NCBI GenBank assembly: GCA_023419375.1
Contig: JAEZYD010000051.1
Location: 77,043-141,042, forward strand
Length of the DNA stretch: 64,000 nt
Direction of reading: 5' to 3'
Origin: Pseudomonadota bacterium
Lineage (GTDB): Bacteria > Desulfobacterota > Desulfovibrionia > Desulfovibrionales > Desulfovibrionaceae
Shown: one piece after another, positions 36,161-45,735 of the stretch
How the letters are laid out: each line of letters opens with the position of its first letter
How positions within the stretch are numbered: position 1 is the stretch's first letter
Notes under the pieces: model-generated
What the model was told of the DNA's origin: nothing
What the model saw: only the letters and a program-made list of their open reading frames with translations
Database searches by the model: none
Position numbers and translations under genes: made by a program

Positions 36161-36658
36161 ATGCCGCAAGTAGTCATTTTGATGGGGTCAAAATCTGACG
36201 AAGAAAAGGTCAGCCCCTGCGTAGACGTACTGAAAAGCCTTGGCGTGAGCTGCGCCATCACCGTCAGTTCCGCGCATCGCACTCCGGAACGCACCGAAAG
36301 ACTGGTGAGCCAGTACGAAGCCGAAGGCACGCGCGTGTTCATCTGCGCCGCTGGCATGGCCGCGCATCTGGCTGGAGCCGTTGCCGCCCGCACCACGCGT
36401 CCTGTGATCGGCATCCCTGTTTCCAGCGCCGCCCTGTGCGGTATGGACGCGCTTTTTGCCACAGTACAGATGCCTCCAGGATTCCCGGTCGCCACCGTTG
36501 CCACCGACAAGGCTGGCGCGCGCAACGCCGCATGGCTGGCCGCCCAGATTCTGGCCGTGTCCGACCCCGCGCTCAACGAACGCATTGCCGAAGCCCGCGC
36601 CAAAATGCGCGAAGAAGTGGAAAAAGCCGGGGACGAAATTAGCCGCAAGTACGCCTAA
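36161..36658 (+). CDS. purE: N5-carboxyaminoimidazole ribonucleotide mutase
   Basis: PurE moves the carboxyl group on the AIR intermediate in purine synthesis. At 165 aa it carries the family motifs MGSKSDE, SSAHRTPERT, CAAGMAAHLAGAVAA and GIPVSSAALCGMDALFA. The start has AGGAAGG eight bases upstream; earlier in-frame codons lack this. A terminator follows. Confidence 0.96.
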   Translation: MPQVVILMGSKSDEEKVSPCVDVLKSLGVSCAITVSSAHRTPERTERLVSQYEAEGTRVFICAAGMAAHLAGAVAARTTRPVIGIPVSSAALCGMDALFATVQMPPGFPVATVATDKAGARNAAWLAAQILAVSDPALNERIAEARAKMREEVEKAGDEISRKYA

Positions 36659-36766
36659 CGGAGTCCCCTGGCATCAGGGCCGATTCGTGCGCTGTATTTT
36701 GCCCATCGCTTTGATTCACCATAATAACTCACCCGGGGCACGAACAGTGCGCTGAAAAAGACCGAC

Positions 36767-36800
36767 AAATGCCCGCAGGCAAAGCTTGCGGGCATTTTTT
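36767..36800 (+). terminator. Rho-independent terminator after purDE
   Basis: Stem AAATGCCCGCA / TGCGGGCATTT with a nine-base loop and TTTATT following. Confidence 0.88.
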
Positions 36801-36846
36801 ATTGCCAGTAGTTCTGCTGACGCTGCAAAGTGACAGGCAGATTGGA

Positions 36847-38436
36847 TTACGCGGCGGCATCCGCTCCGTACTCAAGGCCAACCGAGCACACCCGGTTGCG
36901 TCCCTCCTGCTTGGCGCGGTACAGGGCTGTATCTGCCGCCAGAATCAGGGCATCGCAGATCTGCGTGCTTTCCATGCCCTGTGGTGCGCCCGGTTCAAAG
37001 ACCGCGGCGGCAACACCAACGCTGATGGTCACATTTATGGCAGCATCGTTGAACGACACCTCCATCATGGCCGCAACCTGACGCAGCCGCTCCGCGAGAG
37101 TCACGGCCTCATCCTGCCCCATACCGGGCAGCAGCACAGAAAATTCCTCGCCGCCATAACGTCCAAGCAGGGCTTTGTGGCCGAGCGTGTCCTTCAGAGC
37201 AGCCGTGACGCCGCGCAGTACCTTGTCGCCCGCCAGATGCCCGTGTACATCATTGACGCGTTTGAAATGATCGATGTCCAGCAGCAGAAAGCCGAGCTTG
37301 CCGCCAGCTTCCCGGCAGCGGTCGATCTCGCGCTGAAAGGCCTCCATAAAAAACCAGCGGCTGAACACCTGTGTCAGCGCGTCCAGCGAGGCTATGCGCT
37401 GCATTTTTTCAAGCAGTTCCTTGCTCTCGGTCATGTCGTACAAGGATACAATGAGGCCGGAATCATTTTCTGACTCGCCAACCCTGGCGCATGAAACCTT
37501 ATAAAAACGCAGCCCGCCCGCCACTGGCAGGGCAATCTCCATTTCCTCATTCTGTACAAGCGCCGCCACTTCAAGAGAACTCTGTTCAGGAAACACATCC
37601 CTGACCGCCAGCCCCACGGCATCCTCCGACAGTGCCGGAAGAATGGACAAGGCGCTGTCGTTGAAATCCACCACCCGCAACTTGCCGTCCAGCACCAGCA
37701 CGCTGGCGCTCATGGTCTTGAAGACCTTGTCGCGCGCTATGGGCACGAGGTCGAACATGCGCAGCCGGGACATGGCAAAGCCGCTCAGGGGCAAAGCCGC
37801 CGAGAGAATGAAGGGTTCAATGTCAATGCCGTAGGGTGCAAAGCCCAGAGTCTGCAAAAAATTGCCTATCCAGAGGCTCAGCGCGCCGATAAAGATGGTT
37901 TTTGCCTGCCGCCTGCGGTAGCCCGTTGCTTTGCCGTAGGAAAAGGCAAACAAAGCCAGCCCGGCAAAGGCAACCAGCATCTTGTAAACAAAATCCACAT
38001 AATACCACCAGCCCTTCTGCGTTACCGCCACAGGGAAGGGGCCGCTGGTATCCACTGTAAACGTCTTATAATGGAAGTGGTGATACTCATTGGTGTAGAG
38101 CATCAGAATAGTCGTCAACGGCACTATAAAGAGCAAGGCCAGCACGGTCTTGCTCTTTATTGAATAGTTATTGTAATAAACGGCAAAAAGGAACCAGAAC
38201 ACCGCAATAAGCGGTGCCCCCAGATATTCAATTTTCAAGGAAAGATAGATTGTCTCAGGCGTGCTTGATGCAAGCTCGAAAATGTACCCGACCGTGTACA
38301 TGAAAATAGTCATGAACAAAAACAAAAAGGCCGCATACCCGTTTGAGCGCGCTATTCTGGACGAATAGCAAACAGCATAGAGCATGCCCGCACACGAAAT
38401 ACTCAGAAAAAGAATACAGGCAGCTCTTATAATCAC
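36847..38436 (-). CDS. Diguanylate cyclase with 7TM sensor
   Basis: A 529-aa membrane protein with a GTG start. The first 225 residues form about seven hydrophobic helices like the 7TM histidine-kinase-N-terminal sensor module, followed by a PAS-like domain (residues 235-345) and a GGDEF domain with GGEEF in RYGGEEFSVLLPG. The product is c-di-GMP in the cytoplasm. The 5' half is visibly AT-richer than neighbours. It is the third GGDEF protein in this window and is transcribed alone. Confidence 0.88.
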   Translation of the reverse strand: MIIRAACILFLSISCAGMLYAVCYSSRIARSNGYAAFLFLFMTIFMYTVGYIFELASSTPETIYLSLKIEYLGAPLIAVFWFLFAVYYNNYSIKSKTVLALLFIVPLTTILMLYTNEYHHFHYKTFTVDTSGPFPVAVTQKGWWYYVDFVYKMLVAFAGLALFAFSYGKATGYRRRQAKTIFIGALSLWIGNFLQTLGFAPYGIDIEPFILSAALPLSGFAMSRLRMFDLVPIARDKVFKTMSASVLVLDGKLRVVDFNDSALSILPALSEDAVGLAVRDVFPEQSSLEVAALVQNEEMEIALPVAGGLRFYKVSCARVGESENDSGLIVSLYDMTESKELLEKMQRIASLDALTQVFSRWFFMEAFQREIDRCREAGGKLGFLLLDIDHFKRVNDVHGHLAGDKVLRGVTAALKDTLGHKALLGRYGGEEFSVLLPGMGQDEAVTLAERLRQVAAMMEVSFNDAAINVTISVGVAAAVFEPGAPQGMESTQICDALILAADTALYRAKQEGRNRVCSVGLEYGADAAA

Positions 38437-38624
38437 TCAATACGCCTTATACTATTCGCCCTGTAAGCGTGCCAGCTGCAACTGGCCTTGCGGGCGCAGC
38501 TGCGCATCCATAATGCATTGCGGGAGCGGGAAAACACAGCCCGCGCCTGTGGACAATTTTGACGGTCCGATATTTTTATCTGCATCCTCACGAGCTGACA
38601 AGTAGTACGCCACCGACAGCAAAC

Positions 38625-38660
38625 AAAAACTCCGGGCCTGCCTGAGCAGACGCCGGAGTC
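38625..38660 (-). terminator. Terminator of the saccharopine dehydrogenase-like gene
   Basis: Stem ACTCCGG / CCGGAGT with a further CTGC/GCAG pairing, followed on the minus strand by TTTTTG. Confidence 0.8.
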
Positions 38661-38687
38661 CTTGCAACAATCAAACCAACGTTTTGA

Positions 38688-39896
38688 CTAGAATTTGCCG
38701 GTCACGTCCAGGCACTGCCAGGGCAGGCCGTACACATTGAGATCCTTCATGAAGGGATCGGGATCAAACTGCTCCATGTTCCACACGCCGGGTTTGCGCC
38801 ACAAGCCCTGAGCCACCATCTTTGTACCGATCATGGCGGGCACGCCCGTGGTGTACGAAATGGCCTGGGAACCCACCTCTGCGTAGCATTCTTCGTGATC
38901 GCAGATGTTGTACACGTAGACGGTCTTTTCCTTGCCGTCCTTGACGCCGCGCATGAGGTCGCCAATGCAGGTCTTGCCCTTGGTCAGGGGGCCAAGGGAG
39001 GCCGGGTCAGGCAGCAGCTTGGCAAGGAACTGGATGGGCACAATGTCCTGCCCCTGGAATTTCACAGGGTCGATGCGGGTCATGCCCACGTTGCCAAGCA
39101 CCTTAAGGTGGTTGAGATAGTTCTCTGAAAACGTCATCCAGAAGCGGGCGCGGCGGATTCCCTTAAGGTTCTGCACCAGTGATTCCAGCTCTTCATGATA
39201 CATGAGGAAGCACTTTTTGGAGCCGATGCCGTCGGGGAAATCAAAATTCATGGACCAGGACAGGGGGTCGGTTTCCACCCACTCGCCGCGCTCCCAGTAC
39301 CGCCCGCGCGCTGTGACCTCGCGGATGTTGATTTCAGGATTGAAGTTGGTGGCAAAGGGCTGGCCGTGATCGCCCGCATTGCAGTCGATGATGTCGAGCA
39401 CGTGCACTTCGTCCAGCTGGTGCTTGAGCGCCCAGGCCGCGTACACGTTGGTGACGCCGGGGTCAAAGCCGGAACCGAGCAGGGCCGTCAGCCCCGCCTC
39501 GCGGAAGCGGTCCTGATAGGCCCACTGCCACTTGTACTCAAACTTGGCGGTGTCCAGCGGCTCATAGTTGGCGGTGTCCACGTAATGCACGCCGCATTCA
39601 AGGCAGGCGTCCATAATGTGCAGATCCTGATACGGCAGGGCCACGTTGCAGACCACATCGGGCTTGACCTGCCGGATGAGGGAGCACAGCTCGGGCACGT
39701 TGTCCGCGTCCACCTGAGCGGTGGCAACCTCGACGCCAAGACGCGTCTTGACGCTCTGCGCAATGGCATCGCAGCGGGAAAGGGTGCGGCTTGCCAGCGT
39801 TACCTTTGAAAATCCGCCTTCCTTGAGTACCTGCGCACACTTGTGCACCACAACGCTGCCTACGCCGCCCGCGCCAATAATCAGAATATGAGACAT
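38688..39896 (-). CDS. Carboxynorspermidine/carboxyspermidine dehydrogenase (saccharopine dehydrogenase family)
   Basis: A 402-aa enzyme that reductively joins aspartate semialdehyde to putrescine or diaminopropane, the alternative bacterial route to spermidine. The N-terminal Rossmann motif IIGAGGVGSVV, the VCNVALPYQD segment, GFDPGVTNVYAAWA and TDPLSWSMNFDFPDG match the carboxynorspermidine dehydrogenase branch better than lysine biosynthesis types. AAGGA precedes the ATG. The partner decarboxylase (nspC-like) and speA are not in the window. With the agmatinase at 8 kb it suggests putrescine is the precursor. Confidence 0.85.
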   Translation of the reverse strand: MSHILIIGAGGVGSVVVHKCAQVLKEGGFSKVTLASRTLSRCDAIAQSVKTRLGVEVATAQVDADNVPELCSLIRQVKPDVVCNVALPYQDLHIMDACLECGVHYVDTANYEPLDTAKFEYKWQWAYQDRFREAGLTALLGSGFDPGVTNVYAAWALKHQLDEVHVLDIIDCNAGDHGQPFATNFNPEINIREVTARGRYWERGEWVETDPLSWSMNFDFPDGIGSKKCFLMYHEELESLVQNLKGIRRARFWMTFSENYLNHLKVLGNVGMTRIDPVKFQGQDIVPIQFLAKLLPDPASLGPLTKGKTCIGDLMRGVKDGKEKTVYVYNICDHEECYAEVGSQAISYTTGVPAMIGTKMVAQGLWRKPGVWNMEQFDPDPFMKDLNVYGLPWQCLDVTGKF

Positions 39897-40123
39897 GTTC
39901 CTTCTCCGTGGTGGAAGAGGTATACCACTGCGCGGCATGGCCGCGCCGCCATTTTCATATATCGCGCCCGTGGGCGCAGGGTTGCCGGGCCGCATGACCC
40001 GGGCCGGAAAACATGATGCCCGCACGGCGTGACAGAGCCGTTACGCCACGCGCGGAATGGGCCTTATGGCCCAGGAAAGTTCCGGCGTCAACAGGTCGCG
40101 GTGCAAAAACCGCCAACTCTGCC

Positions 40124-41488
40124 TTAGTTCTCACTTTTGGCCGCAGGGCCCGGATCTGCCGCATCGCCATCCAGCAGACGCACATGGGCGTAACGCCCGC
40201 TTTTGCGCGCCTGTACGGCAAGCTCCAACCCCTTGCTCCGGCACTGCGGGCAGGCGTGGCGCGGCACCAGTACGCACAGGGAGCGGGGCACCCGTTCCGA
40301 TGCGGTCTCAATGCGCCCCAGCCCCGAGCACTCGCCGCACAGCCGCCAAGCTTCTGTCTGCCCTTCGCGCAGGTTGTCCGTATCGTAAAAGATATGCTTG
40401 CGGCGCACCCACCAGCCTTTTTCTTCCTCGCCTTCCGTAGGCTGCGCCGGGGGATGAAAATACACTTCGCGGATCTGCGCGCACAATTTTGCTATGTATT
40501 CCCCCACTTGCGGGCGCTGACGCGTGGCTTCCGGCGTCCAGCCCGGCTCGCGGATATCCGATGCGTCCAGCCCGGCCAGGGCAAGGCAGATGCCCAGATT
40601 CACGTAGGGCAAGGCCCCGCGTATGGAGTAGCCGCCTTCAAGCACGGCGATATGCGGCTGCAGGGCAGCGTTGAGCGCCGCATAGCCCTGTGCCGAAAGC
40701 TTCATGTTGGCAAGGGGATCAGTGAAGTGATTGTCCTGCCCGGCGGAATTGATGATCAGATCAGGCTTGAAATCTTCCAGAATGGGCAGCACCGCATGCT
40801 CTATGGCATACAGGTAGCCCTCGTCCGAAGTTTCGGGCGGCAGAGGAATGTTGATGGTACGCCCAAGCGCGCCGGGGCCGCCGCATTCCTGCGGAAAACC
40901 CGATCCGGGGTACAGGGTGCGCCCGTCCTGATGCAGGGAAATGAACAGGGTGTGCGGGTCGTTCCAGAAAATATCCTGGCTGCCGTCGCCGTGGTGCACG
41001 TCCGTATCCACAATGGCGATGCGCAGGGGGCGACCATCGGGACGAGGATAATGATCGCGAATGTACTCCACCATGACGGCTTCATTATTGATATTGCAGA
41101 AGCCGCGGTTGCCGTGCACCACGCGCATGGCATGGTGGCCCGGGGGCCGTACCAGTGCAAAGGCCCGTTGCTCGCGCCCCTCTAGCACCAGCCGCGCAGC
41201 GCGGATGGCCCCGCCCGCCGAAGCCAGATGTGAATCCGTGCTCACCGCCGCAGCCGAAGGCAGGCAGAAGTGCGCGCGCTCAAGCTGGGCATGCGTGGCA
41301 AAGGCGGGGCGGTATTCCGTAATGCCGGGGATGTCGAACAGCCCTTCTTCCAGCAGCTGGTCGCGTGTATAGAGCAGGCGCTCTTCCCGCTCCGGGTGTG
41401 TTGCAGAAATGGCCCAGTCAAAGGCAGGAAAAAACACCACGCCGAGACTGCGGGCCGCCACCAGAGGCGGCAGTGTTTTTTCAGTCAT
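40124..41488 (-). CDS. Histone-deacetylase-family enzyme with C-terminal zinc finger
   Basis: A 454-aa protein. The arginase-like deacetylase fold shows H118-H119 (RPPGHHA), the zinc ligands D163, H165 (DTDVHHGDG) and D252 (SAGQDNHFTDP), and LEGGYS. Bacterial members deacetylate acetylated amines, acetylpolyamines or acetoin-linked proteins. The C-terminal extension after residue 370 contains CGECSGLG (C384, C387) and CPQC (C413, C416), a DnaJ-like CxxCxGxG zinc-finger pattern that is unusual for this family. The start overlaps the upstream gene by eight bases. Confidence 0.85.
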   Translation of the reverse strand: MTEKTLPPLVAARSLGVVFFPAFDWAISATHPEREERLLYTRDQLLEEGLFDIPGITEYRPAFATHAQLERAHFCLPSAAAVSTDSHLASAGGAIRAARLVLEGREQRAFALVRPPGHHAMRVVHGNRGFCNINNEAVMVEYIRDHYPRPDGRPLRIAIVDTDVHHGDGSQDIFWNDPHTLFISLHQDGRTLYPGSGFPQECGGPGALGRTINIPLPPETSDEGYLYAIEHAVLPILEDFKPDLIINSAGQDNHFTDPLANMKLSAQGYAALNAALQPHIAVLEGGYSIRGALPYVNLGICLALAGLDASDIREPGWTPEATRQRPQVGEYIAKLCAQIREVYFHPPAQPTEGEEEKGWWVRRKHIFYDTDNLREGQTEAWRLCGECSGLGRIETASERVPRSLCVLVPRHACPQCRSKGLELAVQARKSGRYAHVRLLDGDAADPGPAAKSEN

Positions 41489-41816
41489 CACCTTCGCCAA
41501 GTTCTTCAAAAATATCTGCCCCATAACGGGCATACGTCACCATACGGCCCATGTGCGCAAGGCCCATGCCGTAGGCCAGATTGCTTTCGGCCACGGCCAT
41601 AAAAAGCACGCCTTCAGTATCATGCAGGGCAAAAAAGCCGCCCGCACCGCCATCCTTGCGAAAAACGGCGCAGTGCAGCAAACCGGGATCGCCGATGACG
41701 TTGATAAGGGTGTAGCCCTTGGGCGGCTGACCCGGCAGATAGGCAAGTTCCTTGCCTTCACGGGGGGCAAAGCGCACGCCCGCGCCTTCGACTTCAACTG
41801 TATAACATTCGTACAT
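41481..41816 (-). CDS. Hypothetical 111-aa protein
   Basis: A small protein with a good ribosome binding site (AAGGAGAA) and a beta-rich look; N terminus YECYTVEVEGAGVRFAP, acidic tail. No signal peptide, membrane helix or known motif. It sits between tmk and the deacetylase and its stop lies within the deacetylase start, which implies translational coupling. A role linked to the deacetylase is inferred from position only. Confidence 0.78.
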   Translation of the reverse strand: MYECYTVEVEGAGVRFAPREGKELAYLPGQPPKGYTLINVIGDPGLLHCAVFRKDGGAGGFFALHDTEGVLFMAVAESNLAYGMGLAHMGRMVTYARYGADIFEELGEGDD

Positions 41817-41916
41817 ATATTCTCCTTGGTGGCGCATGGAGCGCGCCAAAAGCCTGCATGGCAGGCTGAATCGGCAAAATTGCAAAGGCCCGGAAAGCGG
41901 CTCTCGCCGCAAAAAA

Positions 41917-42570
41917 CTATTCCAATCCCCAACCGCGCTGCCGCAAGTGGGACTCAATGGCGGAGCGGCACTGCAGAACCACGTCTTCCGGCGGCTGCGA
42001 GGCGTCAATGATGGCAAAGCGCTCAGGTTCTTCCTCGGCCAGAACCCTGTAGCCCTGGCGCACCCGTTCGTGAAAATCAAGGCTCTCGGCGTCAAAACGG
42101 CCTTCTGAAACCACCAGCCCTTCCAGGCGGTTGCGCTCGCCAGCGCGCATGAGGCCGCAACGCACCGGCAGATCCAGCAGCAGGGTCAGCTCCGGTTGCA
42201 GGCCGCCCGTGGCCGCCTGATTGAGCCTTTGCAGATATTCCGTATCAAGCCCGCGTCCGTGCCCCTGATAGGCCAGGGTGGAATCGGTGTAACGGTCGCA
42301 CAGTACTGTCTGCCCCGCTTCCAGCGCTGGCCGGATGACCTCCGCCACATGCTGCGCCCTGTCTGCAAGAAACAGAAAAAGCTCAGCCCTGCTGGAGAGT
42401 TCACGTGTGCGGGCATCAAGCAGTATGGAACGCAGGCTGCGGCCAAGCGCGCAGCCCCCCGGCTCGCGCGTACACAGGGGATCGTGGCCGTTTCCCTGCA
42501 AAAAACCCGCAAGATAGTTGATGGCCGTGGACTTGCCCGCGCCTTCTATACCTTCAAAAGAGATAAACAT
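41917..42570 (-). CDS. tmk: dTMP kinase
   Basis: Tmk makes dTDP from dTMP. The 217-aa protein has the P loop FEGIEGAGKST, the substrate motif TREPGG, DRYTDSTLAYQG and the LID region (ERNRLEGLVVSEGRF). The start lies inside the 3' end of the YhaM-like gene (25-base overlap), with AAGAAG upstream. Essential in most bacteria. Confidence 0.96.
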   Translation of the reverse strand: MFISFEGIEGAGKSTAINYLAGFLQGNGHDPLCTREPGGCALGRSLRSILLDARTRELSSRAELFLFLADRAQHVAEVIRPALEAGQTVLCDRYTDSTLAYQGHGRGLDTEYLQRLNQAATGGLQPELTLLLDLPVRCGLMRAGERNRLEGLVVSEGRFDAESLDFHERVRQGYRVLAEEEPERFAIIDASQPPEDVVLQCRSAIESHLRQRGWGLE

Positions 42571-43577
42571 TCTTCTTTCACCGCTTTTTTGCGGGTTGCG
42601 GGGGCGGCTTTGTCCGGCGTACGCGCGGCCCGGTGCACGGGTCGCCCCAGCGTAGCCTGCCAGGGTGTCCAGGCCTCGCCTTCGCCCTCTATCTGGGCGA
42701 ACAGGCCACGGCACTGGGCCATCTTGGCGTCCAGGTTGTCGGCATAGTGCAGGGCCATGGCTTCAGGCGTATGCGGCACGCGCACCGCGCCGAACTCCAG
42801 CTCGCCATGGTGGCTCAGGATCAGGTGTTTCAGATGCCGCTGCAACGGCTCTTCCAGACCCGATTTAGCCATGTACGGCTCCAGCATTTCAATGCCCAGC
42901 ATGAGGTGCCCCAGCAGGCGGCCCTCATCAGTGTAGTCATTGGCGATACCGCCAGAAAATTCGCGCAGTTTGCCAATATCGTGGAACAGCGCTCCTGCAA
43001 GAAAGGTCTGCCGGTCAAGTTCCGGATAATGGTCGGCAATGCGGCGACAAAGCTTGAATACGCTCAGGGTATGTTCAAGCAGCCCGCCCACATAGGCGTG
43101 GTGCACACCCTTGGCGGCAGGGCAGACCCGAAAGGCGGCGCGCATCTCGTCATTGTTAAAAAATCCCTGCACCAGCTTGCGCCAGGGCGCGTGGACAAAT
43201 TCCTTCTTGATGAGGTCAAGCAGTTCATCCAGCATCTCGTCCAGCGGAAAGGGGCTGGCGGGCATAAGGGCCGCATGGTCCACAGCGGCGCATTCCTCAT
43301 CAGAAAGAAAGCGCATCTGCTCCACCGTAAGCTGCACCTGATCGCGGTACAGCCCCGCGCGCCCTTCGGCCCATACAAGGGTTCCCGCCGCGATTTCGCT
43401 GAACTCCGCGCTCAGCGGATGCCATATCTTGGCTTCAAGGCTGCCGCTGGCGTCAGCCAGGGTAAGCCGCCAGTACGGGCCGTTGCGCGACTGCCCCTGC
43501 GCAGCCTGCGTAACCACGAATATGCCGCGCGCCTCCGAGGCGGGGCCAATATCTTTGACGTAACAACCTTTTTCCAT
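42546..43577 (-). CDS. YhaM-like 3'-5' exoribonuclease (OB fold plus HD domain)
   Basis: A 343-aa protein beginning MEKGCYVKDI. The N-terminal part is an OB-fold domain (WRLTLADASGSLEAKIW), followed by an HD phosphohydrolase domain with HHAYVGGLLEHT and LFHDIGK as metal ligands, then LSHHGELEFG. This matches YhaM of Gram-positives, which trims RNA 3' ends. The final 40 residues are basic. It begins a four-gene operon with tmk and the deacetylase. Confidence 0.88.
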   Translation of the reverse strand: MEKGCYVKDIGPASEARGIFVVTQAAQGQSRNGPYWRLTLADASGSLEAKIWHPLSAEFSEIAAGTLVWAEGRAGLYRDQVQLTVEQMRFLSDEECAAVDHAALMPASPFPLDEMLDELLDLIKKEFVHAPWRKLVQGFFNNDEMRAAFRVCPAAKGVHHAYVGGLLEHTLSVFKLCRRIADHYPELDRQTFLAGALFHDIGKLREFSGGIANDYTDEGRLLGHLMLGIEMLEPYMAKSGLEEPLQRHLKHLILSHHGELEFGAVRVPHTPEAMALHYADNLDAKMAQCRGLFAQIEGEGEAWTPWQATLGRPVHRAARTPDKAAPATRKKAVKEECLSLLKV

Positions 43578-43734
43578 ATATCGTTCCAGCGGCGCGTATC
43601 TGCGCCGGGCATATGCTGTTTTCCACGCGGGCATGGCCCCTGACGCGGAACTTCCAAATTGGCAGGGCCGCGCAAAAACACTGGAACCACGCGGGCCTTA
43701 GGCCGAATTTCCCTTCTTTCCGAGGTATTGTCAA

Positions 43735-44496
43735 ATGGACGTTCTTCTGACCAACGATGACGGCATCCGCGCGCGCGGCCTGCGCGCGCTTTACGCCGCC
43801 CTGCTTGAGGCAGGGCATACAGTGCATGTGGTGGCCCCCATGACCCAGCAATCTGGCGTGGGCCACTCCCTGACCGTATTTGAACCTGTACGCGCCATGG
43901 ATTTTGAAGAACCCGACTTCAAGGGTCTGGGTATTTACGGCACACCCACGGACTGCGTCAAACTGGCCCTCGGGCAGCTCCTGCCCAAAAAGCCCGACAT
44001 GGTCATTTCGGGCATCAACGCAGGCCCCAACGTCGGCCCGGACATTCTGTATTCCGGCACGGTGGGCGCCGCCACTGAGGCGGCCCACGAAAATCTGCCG
44101 AGCATTGCTGTTTCGCACGACTGCTACAAGGTCAAAAACGGCGACCTGCTGCCGCAGGCCCGGCATCTGGTGGCGCTGGCCGAGCGCATCGACTGGTCGC
44201 AGCTGGGCCGCCGCAGGGTTGTCAACGTCAACTACCCGGCCTGCCCGCTGGACGAGGTCAAAGGCCTGCGCGTCTGCCCGCAAACCAGCGCAGTATGGGT
44301 AAACACCTACTCGGAGCGCCTTGACCCGCGCGGCGCGCCCTACTGGTGGCTTGAGGGCGAAATCCCTGCAAAAACCATTGAACCGGATTCGGACAAAGAC
44401 ATGCTCAACCGGGGATACATTACCCTTACGCCCCTGCGCTTTGACTTTACCGATACGGCTGGCCTGAACGCGCTGGCGGGCATGAAGCTCGGCTAG
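43735..44496 (+). CDS. surE: 5'/3'-nucleotidase SurE
   Basis: SurE hydrolyses nucleoside monophosphates and short polyphosphates. The 253-aa protein has the metal site motifs TNDDGIRARG, TQQSGVGHSLT and SGINAGPNVGPDILYSGTVGAA, all in the usual positions. The start is preceded by GAGG. It is divergent from the YhaM-like operon and seems monocistronic; 286 bases separate it from fba. Confidence 0.95.
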   Translation: MDVLLTNDDGIRARGLRALYAALLEAGHTVHVVAPMTQQSGVGHSLTVFEPVRAMDFEEPDFKGLGIYGTPTDCVKLALGQLLPKKPDMVISGINAGPNVGPDILYSGTVGAATEAAHENLPSIAVSHDCYKVKNGDLLPQARHLVALAERIDWSQLGRRRVVNVNYPACPLDEVKGLRVCPQTSAVWVNTYSERLDPRGAPYWWLEGEIPAKTIEPDSDKDMLNRGYITLTPLRFDFTDTAGLNALAGMKLG

Positions 44497-44782
44497 CGTT
44501 CATACTGCCAAAGGCCTTCGGCAACCTGCCGGAAACATAAAGGATCAGGCGAACCCTCTTGACGCCGCCGCCACATGTGGGCTACAGGCGCGCTCGGGCA
44601 TACAAAATATGTTTTGCGTTTGCCCGGGCACTGCGCCCGCCGGAAGAACTGCAAAGTAAGCCAGTTTCCCGCGCGGCAGGCATTCCCCTTTACAGGGAAT
44701 TGGTGTATGTGCAGACTTGTCATTTCCGGGCGACTTACGCTTTTTTGACCGTCCTTAATGCCAGACCCCTCTGGAGGAAATC

Positions 44783-45709
44783 ATGCCTCTTATCAATCCC
44801 AAAGAAATGTTCGCTGCCGCCTTTGCCGGCGGGTATGCCATTGGCGCGTTCAACGTCAACAACATGGAAATCATCCAGGGCATCATGAACGCGGCCTCCG
44901 AGGAAAAATCGCCGGTCATCCTTCAGGTGTCTTCGGGCGCGCGCAAGTATGCCGGGCAGATATACATCATGAAGCTTGTGGAAGCGGCGCTTGCGCTTGA
45001 TCCTTCCATTCCCGTGGTGGTGCACCTTGACCACGGCCCCAGCTTTGAAATGTGCCGCGACTGCATTGACGGCGGCTTCACCTCGGTCATGATTGATGGT
45101 TCGCACCTGTCGTTTGAAGAGAACATCGCCCTGACCAAGCAGGTGGTGGACTATGCCCACCCCCGCGGCGTCTGGGTTGAGGCCGAGCTGGGCAAGCTGG
45201 CTGGCATTGAAGAACACGTGCAGTCTGCCGAACACGTCTACACCGACCCCGATGAAGCCGTGGAATTTGTCAGCCGCACGGGCTGCGATTCGCTGGCTGT
45301 TGCCATCGGCACAAGCCACGGCGCGTACAAGTTCAAGGGCGAAGCCAAACTTGATTTTGACCGCTTGGCTCGCATTGGCGACAAGCTGCCCAATTACCCC
45401 CTGGTGCTGCACGGAGCGTCCAGCGTACCGCAGGAATTTGTGAGCCTGTGCAACCAGTTTGGCGGCCAGGTTGGCGGAGCCAAGGGCGTACCCGAAGACA
45501 TGCTGCGCAAGGCTGCGGGCATGAATGTGTGCAAAATCAATGTGGATACGGACATTCGCCTGGCCGTCACCGCGTCCATCCGTCAGTATCTTGCCGAACA
45601 CCCCGACCAGTTTGACCCGCGCGCCTACCTGACCCCCGCCCGCGATGCCGTCAAGAACATGGTGGCCCACAAGATCCGCAATGTCATGGGATCTTCAAAT
45701 AAAGCCTAA
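44783..45709 (+). CDS. fba: Class II fructose-bisphosphate aldolase
   Basis: This metal-dependent enzyme cleaves fructose 1,6-bisphosphate in glycolysis and makes it in gluconeogenesis. The 308-aa protein shows VVVHLDHGPSFE (zinc and catalytic residues), DGSHLSFEENI, the phosphate-binding LHGASSVP and NVDTDIR. Length and motifs fit the class IIA group. GGAGG is upstream. gap follows after 26 bases, giving a two-gene glycolytic unit. Confidence 0.96.
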   Translation: MPLINPKEMFAAAFAGGYAIGAFNVNNMEIIQGIMNAASEEKSPVILQVSSGARKYAGQIYIMKLVEAALALDPSIPVVVHLDHGPSFEMCRDCIDGGFTSVMIDGSHLSFEENIALTKQVVDYAHPRGVWVEAELGKLAGIEEHVQSAEHVYTDPDEAVEFVSRTGCDSLAVAIGTSHGAYKFKGEAKLDFDRLARIGDKLPNYPLVLHGASSVPQEFVSLCNQFGGQVGGAKGVPEDMLRKAAGMNVCKINVDTDIRLAVTASIRQYLAEHPDQFDPRAYLTPARDAVKNMVAHKIRNVMGSSNKA

Positions 45710-45735
45710 TCCCTACGCCCCAAGGAGCGCGAATC

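Noticed and set aside
44497..44782. Small RNA between surE and fba
   Set aside because: A partial hairpin near 44590-44635 has mismatched arms and no T tail, so support is too weak.
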